DNA from: an uncultured Eubacteriales bacterium
Lineage (GTDB): Bacteria > Bacillota > Clostridia > Oscillospirales > CAG-272
Assembly: GCA_900542425.1 (NCBI GenBank)
Contig: UQNQ01000001.1
Location: 133,675-197,674, forward strand
Reading direction: 5' to 3'
Length of the DNA stretch: 64,000 bases
Part shown: one piece after another, positions 17,632-25,747 of the stretch
Layout of the letters: every line of letters starts with the position of its first letter
How positions within the stretch are numbered: position 1 is the stretch's first letter
Program-made: the position numbers and the translations under genes
The notes under the pieces: model-generated
Database searches by the model: none
What the model was told of the DNA's origin: nothing
What the model saw: only the letters and a program-made list of their open reading frames with translations

Positions 17632-17943
17632 TTATTTTTTCCATGAGTTGATGATGGCAGAAATAATCGCCAGCTGTTCATGATTCAATGGTTTCATTGA
17701 CTCAAAAAGTTTTGATAATTCGCTGGGATTGTGAATTTCAAAATCAAAGAAATCCGACGGCTTGACGTCTAGATATTCACAAATATAGAAAAAACTCATC
17801 ATGGAAGGAAGATTTTTGCCGTTTTCAATATTGTTGATATACCCGGCACTCTGACCAATAGAAAGGCTCATGTCTCTAGCTGATACGCCTTTTTGGATGC
17901 GGAGTTCCGCTAATCTTTGAACAAACTGCTTTTCCAACAACAT
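17632..17943 (-). CDS. XRE family helix-turn-helix regulator
   Basis: A 103-residue Cro/CI-type regulator. The HTH spans about residues 8-62: FVQRLAELRIQKGVSARDMS, IGQSAGYINNIENGKNLPSM and FFYICEYLDVKPSDFFDF. A short helical C-terminal extension with NHEQLAIISAIINSW follows and probably mediates dimerisation. The ribosome binding site is AAGGTG before ATG 17943. A small palindrome 16 bp upstream could be its own operator. No phage genes adjoin it. Confidence 0.88.
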   Translation of the reverse strand: MLLEKQFVQRLAELRIQKGVSARDMSLSIGQSAGYINNIENGKNLPSMMSFFYICEYLDVKPSDFFDFEIHNPSELSKLFESMKPLNHEQLAIISAIINSWKK

Positions 17944-17958
17944 CTATCACCTTTTTTG

Positions 17959-17971
17959 TAGTATTGTACTA
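17959..17971. promoter_or_regulatory. Candidate operator upstream of the XRE gene
   Basis: TAGTA-TTG-TACTA is a 13-bp palindrome 16 bp before the XRE start and overlaps a possible minus-strand -10 (TATAGT). Binding by the XRE protein is inference. Two further palindromes lie at 18019-18039 (ATATCCTG/CAGGATAT) and 18092-18111 (perfect 20-bp ATTTTGCTTC and its complement) before the next gene. Confidence 0.4.
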
Positions 17972-18110
17972 TACAGAGGTCGTTAAAACAGCTTTTTTCA
18001 ATAGCAATCTCTGCCATGATATCCTGATGGACAGGATATATCAATTGAAATATACATTTAAATTGGTTTTTTGTAGAGAATTCCGTTTGTCATTTTGCTT
18101 CGAAGCAAAA

Positions 18111-18299
18111 TCAGAACAATGTGCAGCCGATTTCTTTGAAATATCGAATTTTTTCTTCAATCACTTCCGGAGTCACGCCAAGCTCTTTGGCAAGGCAGTC
18201 GATGCAGAGAAATTCCTCCGCGTCGCGATAAATAAGCCGTCGGTAAATCGCGGCTTCGTCGCTTTTTAAAAGCTTGCCGCATTGTTTGCAATATGCCAT
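18111..18299 (-). CDS. Small zinc-ribbon-like protein
   Basis: A 62-residue protein beginning MAYCKQCGKLLKSDEAAIYR and carrying two CxxC pairs (CKQC and CIDC). They are separated by about 30 residues, with CLAKELGVTPEVIEEKIRYF after them. The spacing suggests one structural zinc site followed by a helix-turn segment. I do not recognise a named family. Start 18299 is supported by CAGGAGT. It lies downstream of the 685-residue glycosidase-like gene on the same strand, 65 bp apart, and may be co-transcribed. Confidence 0.7.
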   Translation of the reverse strand: MAYCKQCGKLLKSDEAAIYRRLIYRDAEEFLCIDCLAKELGVTPEVIEEKIRYFKEIGCTLF

Positions 18300-18364
18300 A
18301 AATACTCCTGTTTTGTGAAAATATACCTCGAGAATCGGTACTTTTCCGTTATACACTTCATCCG

Positions 18365-20422
18365 TTAGGTTTTTTCCGAGGATTCCTCTGCGCAGAAAAC
18401 GGTGCCGACACTCCAGCCGGGCAGAGTAGGCAGATGAACGAAATATTCCGGCATTCCCTCTGCATTTGTTTTTTTCTCATAAGCAAGCGGAATGTCGGAT
18501 ACGGTTCCGCTTTGGAAAGAGAAGTGTTCGCTTTCCGGATTGCGGACGAGCAGTGTCAGTTCTCCGGACTGCCCGACCGTAGTGTTGACAATGGAAACAC
18601 ACAAAACCTTGTCCTCCTTATTCACACGGGGCAGTACAATTGCTTTCAGAGGCTCGAGAAGCTTTGCTTTCAGCGATTTTTTTTCGGATATGAGATCCAT
18701 AGCGGAGAAAAACTGATTGCGGCGCGCGAGGCTTGTGTAAACAAACGGGTGATTGCCGAATACGGTCCATGTGCCGCCGTATGGGGTTGTCACGGTGAAT
18801 GCGGCAATGCCATACGGATAGGTCTTATTATCGGGGAAGAGCGGCTTTACGGTGAAGTTAGCGCCGAAATACTGGGAAATCGGTGTTACCTTATCGGATT
18901 TCGGAAGAAAGGTAAAGCCCGGCTCGACGATATTTAACTTATCCCAGCGGGGCGCGTGAATACCCTCGTTCACGGCACAGGGCAGGAATTCCTCCGAGAG
19001 CATCAGAACAGAGGTTTCATATGCTTCAACGCCGAAAACATCAAAGCCCCTTTCCATCAGCATTTGAATGCTTTTCCCGTCGGCAAAAACCGGATGGGAG
19101 AGCAGGTCGAGGATGTCATCCTCGGAAAGCCCTATTGTATTTTCTTTGGTGAGACAATAGATTTTATCCCTGTCGCCGGAGCGGAAGGTAAGCGGCATTC
19201 CCAGCGTCGGGGCAAATCCCGCGTCATAATATTCCATTTCAAACCGGAAGTCCGCTTCATTTTCTTTCAGCGGTCTTAGGTATGATTTTTTGGATACCGC
19301 GATTTCAATGCCGGAAGGCTTGGTTTTCATGTTGATACGGGACAGTCTTTTCCAATATTCGCTGTGCTCCGAAAACAAGGTAAATTCCTTGGCGTGATAA
19401 GACAGCGGTTCATGCTCGCGGTTCATCATCGCATAACTCATCGCGGTTGCTCCATAGGCGAAGTACAGGTCGGATTCAAATACGATGCCGTTTGCTGATT
19501 TACCGTAAGCGACATCCGGTATGCATTCTATCTCCGGGCGGATGTCCTCGATATAATCGGGTGCCTCGACCATCTGCCACTCTAATATCCTTGCTTTTTT
19601 GATAAACTCGGAGGGATTGTTGTCGTCGAATGCCCCTCCTCCCGGACGGAAGCCGACGCCTTTTCCTGAAGCGTCGCGCATGGCATCAAAAAGGAAATCA
19701 TAGCCGTATCCCGTATAGCGGCGGTTCGGTCCGTATTGAAGCCCGAACCGAACGTCAGGGAAAACCTGAGCTGCGGCTTTGGCGATTTCATACGTGAAAC
19801 GATAAAGCCCGTCCCGGATAAACCGGGTCCATTCTTCTCTGACTGAGATATCTCCATGGTTGATGGCATAAACTAGATTTTCTCTTGAGAATGTATGAGA
19901 ATATTCTTTGTTGAAAGTTTCGATACAATGGTCGCAGAAACAGCCGCGTTCCACCGGATGGTGATTCATCGCCCGCAAGTCATCGTCAAACCAGATCCGA
20001 TACGGATGGAATTCGGCGTATGCCGCCGCGACCTCTTTGTTATATTGGATGAATTTTTCTCCCCGCCAGCAGAAGCAATAGGGAGAGGTTGCCCCGCTTG
20101 GAGACATCATCGTTTCGATATTTGTATGGTCGTTTACAAGCCCTGAACAGTCCCGCAGGCGAATGAAATCTCCATGGCCAAGTGTGTTGTTGATTTGAAG
20201 AGAAACACGGATCCCGGCGCTTCGGAATTTTTCAGAAATTTGCTTGTAGTATGCCGCGATTTCCTGATGTCTTTCCAGTGTTGGATAACCCAGTGCGGTG
20301 GTCAGCCATATTTCATGACAGGAGTTGGGATTTTCCTTTACGATGCGGAGCCATTCTTCTATGTATTTTTGGTTTGCCTTGTCTTCCTCCGGAAGAAATA
20401 CTGCAAGTCTTTGAGTGAGCAT
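18365..20422 (-). CDS. Uncharacterised glycoside-hydrolase-like protein (GH42-like layout)
   Basis: A 685-residue cytosolic protein with no signal peptide. The first 350 residues look like a TIM barrel: RLAVFLPEEDK, VSLQINNTLGHGDFIRLRDC, HPYRIWFDDDLRAMNHHP and GCFCDHCIETFN. The GCFCxxC element is frequent in uncharacterised GH-A-like barrels. The middle and C-terminal parts resemble the trimerisation and beta-sandwich domains of GH42-type enzymes. Catalytic glutamates cannot be assigned with certainty. Start 20422 follows GGTAGGAA. It lies downstream of an alpha-galactosidase on the same strand, which suggests a role in oligosaccharide breakdown. Confidence 0.7.
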   Translation of the reverse strand: MLTQRLAVFLPEEDKANQKYIEEWLRIVKENPNSCHEIWLTTALGYPTLERHQEIAAYYKQISEKFRSAGIRVSLQINNTLGHGDFIRLRDCSGLVNDHTNIETMMSPSGATSPYCFCWRGEKFIQYNKEVAAAYAEFHPYRIWFDDDLRAMNHHPVERGCFCDHCIETFNKEYSHTFSRENLVYAINHGDISVREEWTRFIRDGLYRFTYEIAKAAAQVFPDVRFGLQYGPNRRYTGYGYDFLFDAMRDASGKGVGFRPGGGAFDDNNPSEFIKKARILEWQMVEAPDYIEDIRPEIECIPDVAYGKSANGIVFESDLYFAYGATAMSYAMMNREHEPLSYHAKEFTLFSEHSEYWKRLSRINMKTKPSGIEIAVSKKSYLRPLKENEADFRFEMEYYDAGFAPTLGMPLTFRSGDRDKIYCLTKENTIGLSEDDILDLLSHPVFADGKSIQMLMERGFDVFGVEAYETSVLMLSEEFLPCAVNEGIHAPRWDKLNIVEPGFTFLPKSDKVTPISQYFGANFTVKPLFPDNKTYPYGIAAFTVTTPYGGTWTVFGNHPFVYTSLARRNQFFSAMDLISEKKSLKAKLLEPLKAIVLPRVNKEDKVLCVSIVNTTVGQSGELTLLVRNPESEHFSFQSGTVSDIPLAYEKKTNAEGMPEYFVHLPTLPGWSVGTVFCAEESSEKT

Positions 20423-20493
20423 GTCTGATGTTCCTACCTTCCCATTGTATATTGTCGTGCGGGCTGTCTGCATGCAAAACACGCCAAAAATAT

Positions 20494-20525
20494 AGCCTCT
20501 CCCCTCCGGCAGAAGGGGAGAGGCT
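20494..20525 (-). terminator. Terminator of the GH27 gene
   Basis: An 11-bp stem AGCCTCTCCCC / GGGGAGAGGCT (20494-20504 and 20515-20525). On the minus strand it is followed by ATATTTTTGG. Confidence 0.85.
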
Positions 20526-20534
20526 TGCGGTTTT

Positions 20535-21677
20535 TTATTTTACCTTGACAAGCTTGCCTGTAAAGACTTTGCAGTCTCCGGCGGGAACTTTTGCTGAAAC
20601 GTATTCACGGCAGATGCCGATATGCTCGTCTGTGAAAGCATCGGTAACATCAAAACCCCAGCCGCAGAGAGGATCCAGTCCGATTTCATAATAGGGAATC
20701 ATAAAGGTTTTATCGGTATCATAATTGTTGAAGAAACCAAAAGCAAATTTTCCGTCCGAAAGATGACGGAAGAGAAGGAGCGCTTCCCGTGATCCGGCAT
20801 TGTCTGCAATAAACATTGGCGGGCGGGTGTCACCATCCTGATTGATGGCGATCAGATTTTTGCTGGTTAAGAGAGCGTGTACCTCAGGAGACATATTTCT
20901 GACATCGCAGCCAATCATGAGCGGAGACATCATCATGCACCAAAGAGCAAAATGATAACGATACTGTGCGTCCGTGCAGCCTTGGAAACCGCGCTCAGAT
21001 CCGACGTTTCCTTTGCCTTTCATGCCGACGACGAGCATATCAATGTCATTGAAGCAGCCTGCGGCGGAGTAGCCGAGCTTATCCTTCTGACTTTCGGAAA
21101 GTTTGCGGATGGATTCAAAGGAATCGAAGATATCGCCGGTCGAGCGGTACATGTCCACACCTGCCGAACGTGCCCATGTTTCCACTTGCGCATTCCCCCA
21201 GTTGCAGGCAGAATACAGAATATCGCGGCCTGTCGATTTGAGCGCGAGAGACATCCGGTTATAGGAGAGATGGCTCTGCATGGACGGGTGATAGCAGTTA
21301 TCATATTTGAGAAAATCTACGCCGATCGATGCGAAATAAGCGGCGTCGTCAAATTCATGTCCCCAGCTTCCGGGATATCCTGCGCAGGTCTTGACGCCGC
21401 AGCAGGAATACATGCCGAACTTGAGTCCCTTGGAATGAACATAGTCCGCGACGGCTTTCATGCCGTGTGGAAATTTTTCCGGATCGGCAACGAGCATTCC
21501 GTTTTTGTCGCGTTCACGCAGGCTCCAGCAATCGTCGATCACGAGGTATTGATATCCTGCTTTCAGCATTCCATGCTCTACCATTGCGTCGGCGGTTTCC
21601 TTGATCATGTCCTCATGGATGTTGTTTCCGAATGTATTCCATGAGTTCCAACCCATCGGTGGTGTTTTGGCTAACAT
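20535..21677 (-). CDS. GH27 alpha-galactosidase
   Basis: A 380-residue glycoside hydrolase of family 27 (clan GH-D). It starts with the hallmark LAKTPPMGWNSWNTFG. VIDDCWSLRERD follows, then the nucleophile Asp126 in DFLKYDNCYHP and the acid/base Asp211 in CFNDIDMLVVGM. A short beta-sandwich closes the protein. There is no signal peptide, so it acts in the cytoplasm on imported alpha-galactosides such as raffinose or melibiose. The start is the ATG at 21677, ten bases after AAAGGAG. The TTG three codons upstream is too close to that site. Confidence 0.93.
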   Translation of the reverse strand: MLAKTPPMGWNSWNTFGNNIHEDMIKETADAMVEHGMLKAGYQYLVIDDCWSLRERDKNGMLVADPEKFPHGMKAVADYVHSKGLKFGMYSCCGVKTCAGYPGSWGHEFDDAAYFASIGVDFLKYDNCYHPSMQSHLSYNRMSLALKSTGRDILYSACNWGNAQVETWARSAGVDMYRSTGDIFDSFESIRKLSESQKDKLGYSAAGCFNDIDMLVVGMKGKGNVGSERGFQGCTDAQYRYHFALWCMMMSPLMIGCDVRNMSPEVHALLTSKNLIAINQDGDTRPPMFIADNAGSREALLLFRHLSDGKFAFGFFNNYDTDKTFMIPYYEIGLDPLCGWGFDVTDAFTDEHIGICREYVSAKVPAGDCKVFTGKLVKVK

Positions 21678-22000
21678 AATAAACAATCTCCTTTGATGTT
21701 ATGATTTGTTTTTATAAATCTTGTAGTCATGAAGCTGCTTTCCCGACGCCGTTTATGACTGGTTCATCCGTCTCCCATATGCGTGAAACGGAAAAACACC
21801 GTAACGCCAATCGAAAATTTATGTAAAATGCTTGCGGCGGTTACAGTACGCCGTTTCGAATCGATTTGCTTCTTCATCGCGTCGGATAAAATCGGTAAAT
21901 GGATTGGCTGAAAGTCCATGGCAGGCGATGAGAATTCGCATGGAAAGTGTTGTTGACAAGTCTTTTCAGAAATTTTCGACACGAAAAAACAGACAATTTT

Positions 22001-22028
22001 ATTATAGCGAGAGAATCCATTTTGTCAA
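22001..22028 (-). promoter_or_regulatory. Promoter for the GH27 operon with a long leader
   Basis: On the minus strand TTGACA (22028-22023) and TATAAT (22006-22001) are 16 bp apart. The GH27 start is 324 bp from the -10. The stretch 21678-22000 has no gene I can support and no structure I recognise, so the mRNA would have an unusually long leader. Confidence 0.75.
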
Positions 22029-22055
22029 GAAGAAAGATAGAGAATCCGGCAAGAA

Positions 22056-22367
22056 TCAGGAATCCAGCAACATCAGGATGCCAGCTTCTGATTTCAATCC
22101 GACAGAGGTGCGGACAACCTCACCGTTTTTCATTACCATAAGCGTGGGGATGCTCATGATGCCAAAGCGCTCTGCAAGAGATGGGACCTCATCAATGTCG
22201 ATTTTGCAAACCTTAAATTCCGGATGTTCGGCTGCGATTTTTTCAATAATCGGAGAAAGCATTTTGCATGGACCGCACCACATAGCGAAAAAGTCGATAA
22301 GGACAGGCTTTTGTGAGCGGATTGCTTCTGATTCAAAATTTTCGTTGGTAAGCTTGATAACGGACAT
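22056..22367 (-). CDS. trxA: Thioredoxin
   Basis: A 103-residue cytosolic dithiol-disulfide oxidoreductase. The active site WCGPC lies in VLIDFFAMWCGPCKMLSPII. IDIDEVPSLAERFGIMSIPT contains the conserved cis-proline, and MKNGEVVRTSVG follows. Start 22367 is chosen because AAAGGAG sits nine bases upstream. The in-frame ATG three codons earlier abuts the Shine-Dalgarno sequence. It reduces ribonucleotide reductase and other thiol enzymes. It appears monocistronic. Confidence 0.95.
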   Translation of the reverse strand: MSVIKLTNENFESEAIRSQKPVLIDFFAMWCGPCKMLSPIIEKIAAEHPEFKVCKIDIDEVPSLAERFGIMSIPTLMVMKNGEVVRTSVGLKSEAGILMLLDS

Positions 22368-22539
22368 TTCATACATCTCCTTTGGTTGTATTTTTCATGA
22401 TGATTCTGTGTTCAGTTTGAGAGGTTACCGGTGCTTCTGAAGAAAAAATAACTTTTTTACGAATAGACTTGATTTGCCCTCGTTTTTTCGATATACTGAT
22501 ATACAATGAAGTAAATGCTTTCGGCTCGTGGGGGAAAAC

Positions 22540-23112
22540 ATGAAAATATTAGAAACGGAACGGCTTGTTCTGCGGGAATTGGAACCGTCCGATTATCGTG
22601 CATTATGTGTCATTTTGCAGGATCCGGAAGTGATGTACGCTTATGAACATGCTTTTTCCGATGCAGAGGTGGCCGAATGGCTGGAACGGCAGCTTGCCCG
22701 TTATGCTGAATATGGATTCGGACTCTGGGCCGTTCTCCGGAAAGTTGAGGGCGATATGATCGGACAGTGCGGCATTACCATGCAGGCGGTTGGAGAACAG
22801 CTTGTGCCAGAGGTCGGATATTTATTTGCGAAAGCATTTTGGCATCAGGGCTATGCGACGGAAGCCGCCCGTGCATGCAGGAATTGGGCGTTTGAAACTC
22901 TTGGAGCAGATAAGGTTTATTCTATTATCCGTGAAAACAATATGCCGTCCCGTCATGTGGCGGAGCGTAACGGAATGAATCCTTGCGGGATGCTCTGTAA
23001 GCATTATTATGGGATTGATATGCCTCATATGATTTATTCAGTTGAAAGAGAAGCGATTTTCTCTTCCGAAAAAAAGACAAAAGCGGAATCTGTCCCAACC
23101 AGAGACAAATGA
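22540..23112 (+). CDS. GNAT family N-acetyltransferase, RimJ/RimL-like
   Basis: A 190-residue acetyltransferase. It starts with the RimJ/L-type ILETERLVLRELEPSDYRAL. The acetyl-CoA-binding strand and loop are LVPEVGYLFAKAFWHQGYAT, followed by EAARACRNWAFETL, and the C-terminal SIIRENNMPSRHVAERNGMN is conserved. The acceptor may be a ribosomal protein N-terminus, an antibiotic or a small amine; none can be assigned. Start 22540 follows GTGGGGGA. It shares direction with the dCMP deaminase gene 48 bp downstream. Confidence 0.87.
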   Translation: MKILETERLVLRELEPSDYRALCVILQDPEVMYAYEHAFSDAEVAEWLERQLARYAEYGFGLWAVLRKVEGDMIGQCGITMQAVGEQLVPEVGYLFAKAFWHQGYATEAARACRNWAFETLGADKVYSIIRENNMPSRHVAERNGMNPCGMLCKHYYGIDMPHMIYSVEREAIFSSEKKTKAESVPTRDK

Positions 23113-23159
23113 CCGATATGAAAATCAAACAGCCGTAAGACGGCAGGAGGAAACATCAT

Positions 23160-23648
23160 ATGTCAAGACCGGACAAAGTTAATTACTATCTGGACATTGC
23201 CGAAACCGTATCCAAAAGGAGCACTTGTCTGCGCAAGCATTATGGGGCAATTATCGTTAAAAATGATATAATAATATCGACAGGCTATAACGGGGCACCG
23301 CGCGGACGGAAGAATTGTTCGGATATCGGCTACTGCATGCGGGACGACCTTGGAATCCCGCGCGGGGAACGGTATGAGATGTGCCGGTCCGTTCATGCGG
23401 AGGCTAACGCCATCATTGCTGCCGACCGGGATAAAATGCTGGGTTCTACGCTTTATATGGTGGGCAAGGATTCCAAAACGGAAAGTCTTTTAAGCGGTGT
23501 TTGCTCCTGTATGATGTGTAAACGAATGGTCATCAATGCGGGAATCCAGGAGGTCATTGTACGGGAAACGGCGGACACCTATACCGTATATCCGGTTTCC
23601 GATTGGATTGAGAACGACGACAGCTTGACTGGAAAATTCGGATACTGA
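23160..23648 (+). CDS. Deoxycytidylate (dCMP) deaminase
   Basis: A 162-residue zinc-dependent deaminase converting dCMP to dUMP for thymidylate synthesis. The zinc site is built from HAEAN (catalytic glutamate) and a CSCMMC motif where most relatives have PCxxC. GYNGAPRGRKNCSDIG with a downstream cysteine forms the substrate loop, and CLRKHYGAIIVKNDIIISTG is typical of the ComEB/dCMP deaminase group. The ribosome binding site AGGAGG precedes ATG 23160, with a small GCCG/CGGC hairpin just upstream. Confidence 0.9.
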   Translation: MSRPDKVNYYLDIAETVSKRSTCLRKHYGAIIVKNDIIISTGYNGAPRGRKNCSDIGYCMRDDLGIPRGERYEMCRSVHAEANAIIAADRDKMLGSTLYMVGKDSKTESLLSGVCSCMMCKRMVINAGIQEVIVRETADTYTVYPVSDWIENDDSLTGKFGY

Positions 23649-23653
23649 TAAAA

Positions 23654-23683
23654 TTAAAACCTCACAAAGGTGTGAGGTTTTAA
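23654..23683. terminator. Bidirectional terminator between dCMP deaminase and spoVG
   Basis: A 12-bp perfect stem TTAAAACCTCAC / GTGAGGTTTTAA with a 6-nt loop lies between two convergent genes. Confidence 0.85.
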
Positions 23684-23689
23684 CTTGTT

Positions 23690-24007
23690 TTATGCTTCGC
23701 TTTCTTCTCCGGCTGCGGCTACCGTCGCGCTTTCAGGATTGGCCTCAATTTCTTTCAGCCTTTCAAAATAAGCGTTGATGACCGCTGTTTCGAGCATGCT
23801 TCTTGAAGCGGCATTGATGGGATGCACAATGTCTCTGTAGGTGCCGTCAGGATTTTTTCTGCTCGGCATGACAACAAAATATTTATCGCGCGCATTAATG
23901 ACTTTCACGTCATGAAGTGCAAGTTCGTTGTCAAATGTGACAGAAACAATTGCCTTCATGGGTCCCTCATCAAAAACCTTTCTTACTCTAACATCTGTAA
24001 TTTGCAT
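23690..24007 (-). CDS. spoVG: Septation regulator SpoVG
   Basis: A 105-residue SpoVG protein: [60 protein letters not shown] and [20 protein letters not shown]. It is an RNA/DNA-binding regulator of septation and cortex formation in spore formers and of virulence genes in others. The alanine- and glutamate-rich tail is variable in the family. AAGGAGG precedes ATG 24007. A TACAAT -10-like box lies about 50 bp upstream on the minus strand. It is divergent from murC. Confidence 0.96.
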   Translation of the reverse strand: MQITDVRVRKVFDEGPMKAIVSVTFDNELALHDVKVINARDKYFVVMPSRKNPDGTYRDIVHPINAASRSMLETAVINAYFERLKEIEANPESATVAAAGEESEA

Positions 24008-24222
24008 GGTAACAGCCTCCTTGCAGGAAATTTATTCATCGTCTGTGTCTCTATTGTATCGCAGAAATGTGAATAGTTTTTAACCGCAAAGTAAGAAGAT
24101 TTTTAACTTTAGACGGAAAAACGGTTTTTTCCGTCGCAAATTGAGGATGAATAAAAAAGACGAAAGAAATATCCGCATTTTTAGTGATTGAAGTACAATA
24201 CATACAGAAACGGAGCTTTTTT

Positions 24223-25608
24223 ATGAATGACATCATCAGCATTGTGATGCAAAATGCAAAACGTATTTTTTTTGTGGGAATCGGCGGCATCAGTATGTCG
24301 AGTCTGGCCTTTGTTTGTTTGGACAGAGGATATCAAGTGGCAGGTTCCGACAGAATGCACTCTCATATGACGGAACGGCTTGAAGCAGCGGGAATTCCCG
24401 TCGTTTATGAACACCGACCGGAAAACATCGCGGGTTTTGACGCGGTTGTGTATACAGGGGCGGTTTCCATGGACAATCCTGAACTTTCTGCGGCATTGAA
24501 AGCCGGGATTCCAATTATTTATCGCGCGGACCTGCTTGGCTATGTGATGAAGGATTATACACATCGTATCGGCGTGTCCGGTATGCATGGAAAATCAACT
24601 GCAACTTCCATGCTTGCCCATATGTTTCTTTTTTCGGGCAGAGAACCTACCGTGCTTTCCGGTGCGGAGACAAATGAAATGGGGGGCGCCTACCGAATCG
24701 GAAAACAGGATTATTTTATTTTTGAGGCATGTGAATATAAAGATTCCTTTTTGTGTTTTTATCCGACGGTATCTGTGATTTTGGATATTGACGTCGACCA
24801 TACCGATTATTTTTCCGGAGGAATCGAACAAATCAAAAAATCCTTTGCAAAATATGCTCATCTTCCGTTTGAGACGGACTGTACGATGCCGTTTTGCGTG
24901 GTAAATTCTGACGATGCGAATATCCGAGAGGCAATGACAGATATCCCGGAGCTTGTGACTTTCGGCATACGGCAGAAAGCAGATTACATGGCATGCGATA
25001 TTGAGCTTTCCAGCGGAAGGCCGTCCTTCCATCTCATGAAAGGTACGGAAAAACTTGCCCATATCGAGCTTTCCGTATACGGTTTCCATAATATATATAA
25101 TGCGCTTGCCGCTGCTGCGGTTGGAGACAGACTTGGACTTTGTGCCGAAGAAATTGCTTCTTCGCTTGCGACATTTGAAGGCCTAAAACGCCGGTTTGAA
25201 TATAAAGGTACCGTGAACGGCGCACGCGTTTATATTGATTATGCGCATCATCCAAGAGAAATTGCGGCAACGATCCGTGCGGCAAAAGAGATGACAACAG
25301 GACGACTGATCTGTTTTTTTGAACCGCATACCTATTCGCGTACAGCGGCACTGTGGGACGGTTTTACACGCTGTTTTGAAGGAGCAGATGCTGTATATTT
25401 TTTGGATATTTATGCGGCGAGGGAAACAAATGTCTGGGGCGTTTCCTCTGAAAAACTTGCTGCCTGTACGGCGAATGCCGGCTATATAGCATCCTATCCG
25501 CTTGCAGCGGAGAAGGTACGGGAAGAGGCTAAGCCCGGCGATACGGTCATGATCCTTGGTGCCGGTACCATTGACCAGGTCGCGGACCTTCTTGCTGGTA
25601 ATGAATAA
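24223..25608 (+). CDS. murC: UDP-N-acetylmuramate--L-alanine ligase (MurC), divergent P-loop
   Basis: A 461-residue Mur ligase that joins L-alanine to UDP-MurNAc in the cytosol using ATP. The N-terminal Rossmann domain has FFVGIGGISMSSLA, the central ATP-grasp has GVSGMHGKSTATSMLA, and the ligase core includes GLKRRFEYKG, DYAHHPREI, CFFEPHTYSRT and LGAGTIDQ. The P-loop reads GMHGKST rather than GTHGKTT. The EADESD loop is replaced by EACEYKDSF, a variant I associate with clostridial MurC. Start 24223 follows CGGAGC. Confidence 0.87.
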   Translation: MNDIISIVMQNAKRIFFVGIGGISMSSLAFVCLDRGYQVAGSDRMHSHMTERLEAAGIPVVYEHRPENIAGFDAVVYTGAVSMDNPELSAALKAGIPIIYRADLLGYVMKDYTHRIGVSGMHGKSTATSMLAHMFLFSGREPTVLSGAETNEMGGAYRIGKQDYFIFEACEYKDSFLCFYPTVSVILDIDVDHTDYFSGGIEQIKKSFAKYAHLPFETDCTMPFCVVNSDDANIREAMTDIPELVTFGIRQKADYMACDIELSSGRPSFHLMKGTEKLAHIELSVYGFHNIYNALAAAAVGDRLGLCAEEIASSLATFEGLKRRFEYKGTVNGARVYIDYAHHPREIAATIRAAKEMTTGRLICFFEPHTYSRTAALWDGFTRCFEGADAVYFLDIYAARETNVWGVSSEKLAACTANAGYIASYPLAAEKVREEAKPGDTVMILGAGTIDQVADLLAGNE

Positions 25609-25632
25609 AATTTCAGCTTGAATGCATAAAAA

Positions 25633-25667
25633 TGAAAATTTATTCAAAAAAATTGAATAAATTTTCA
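25633..25667. promoter_or_regulatory. Two ARG-box-like sites (candidate ArgR/AhrC operator)
   Basis: TGAAAATTTATTCA (25633-25646) and TGAATAAATTTTCA (25654-25667) each match the ARG-box core TGAATnnnnATTCA with one change. Their centres are 21 bp apart, the spacing of paired 18-bp ARG boxes separated by 3 bp. Together they also form a perfect inverted repeat of 15-bp arms. They end 8 bp before the -35 of the amino-acid ABC transporter promoter. Binding by ArgR is inference. Confidence 0.5.
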
Positions 25668-25675
25668 AAAATACC

Positions 25676-25704
25676 TTGACAAAACCGGAAAGACGCTGTA
25701 TAAT
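25676..25704 (+). promoter_or_regulatory. Sigma-A promoter of the amino-acid ABC transporter
   Basis: TTGACA (25676-25681), 17 bp, TATAAT (25699-25704). The first gene starts 44 bp downstream after GGAGG. Confidence 0.93.
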
Positions 25705-25747
25705 CATAGCATAAAAATACAAAACGTTTCATTGGAGGAACTTCAAA

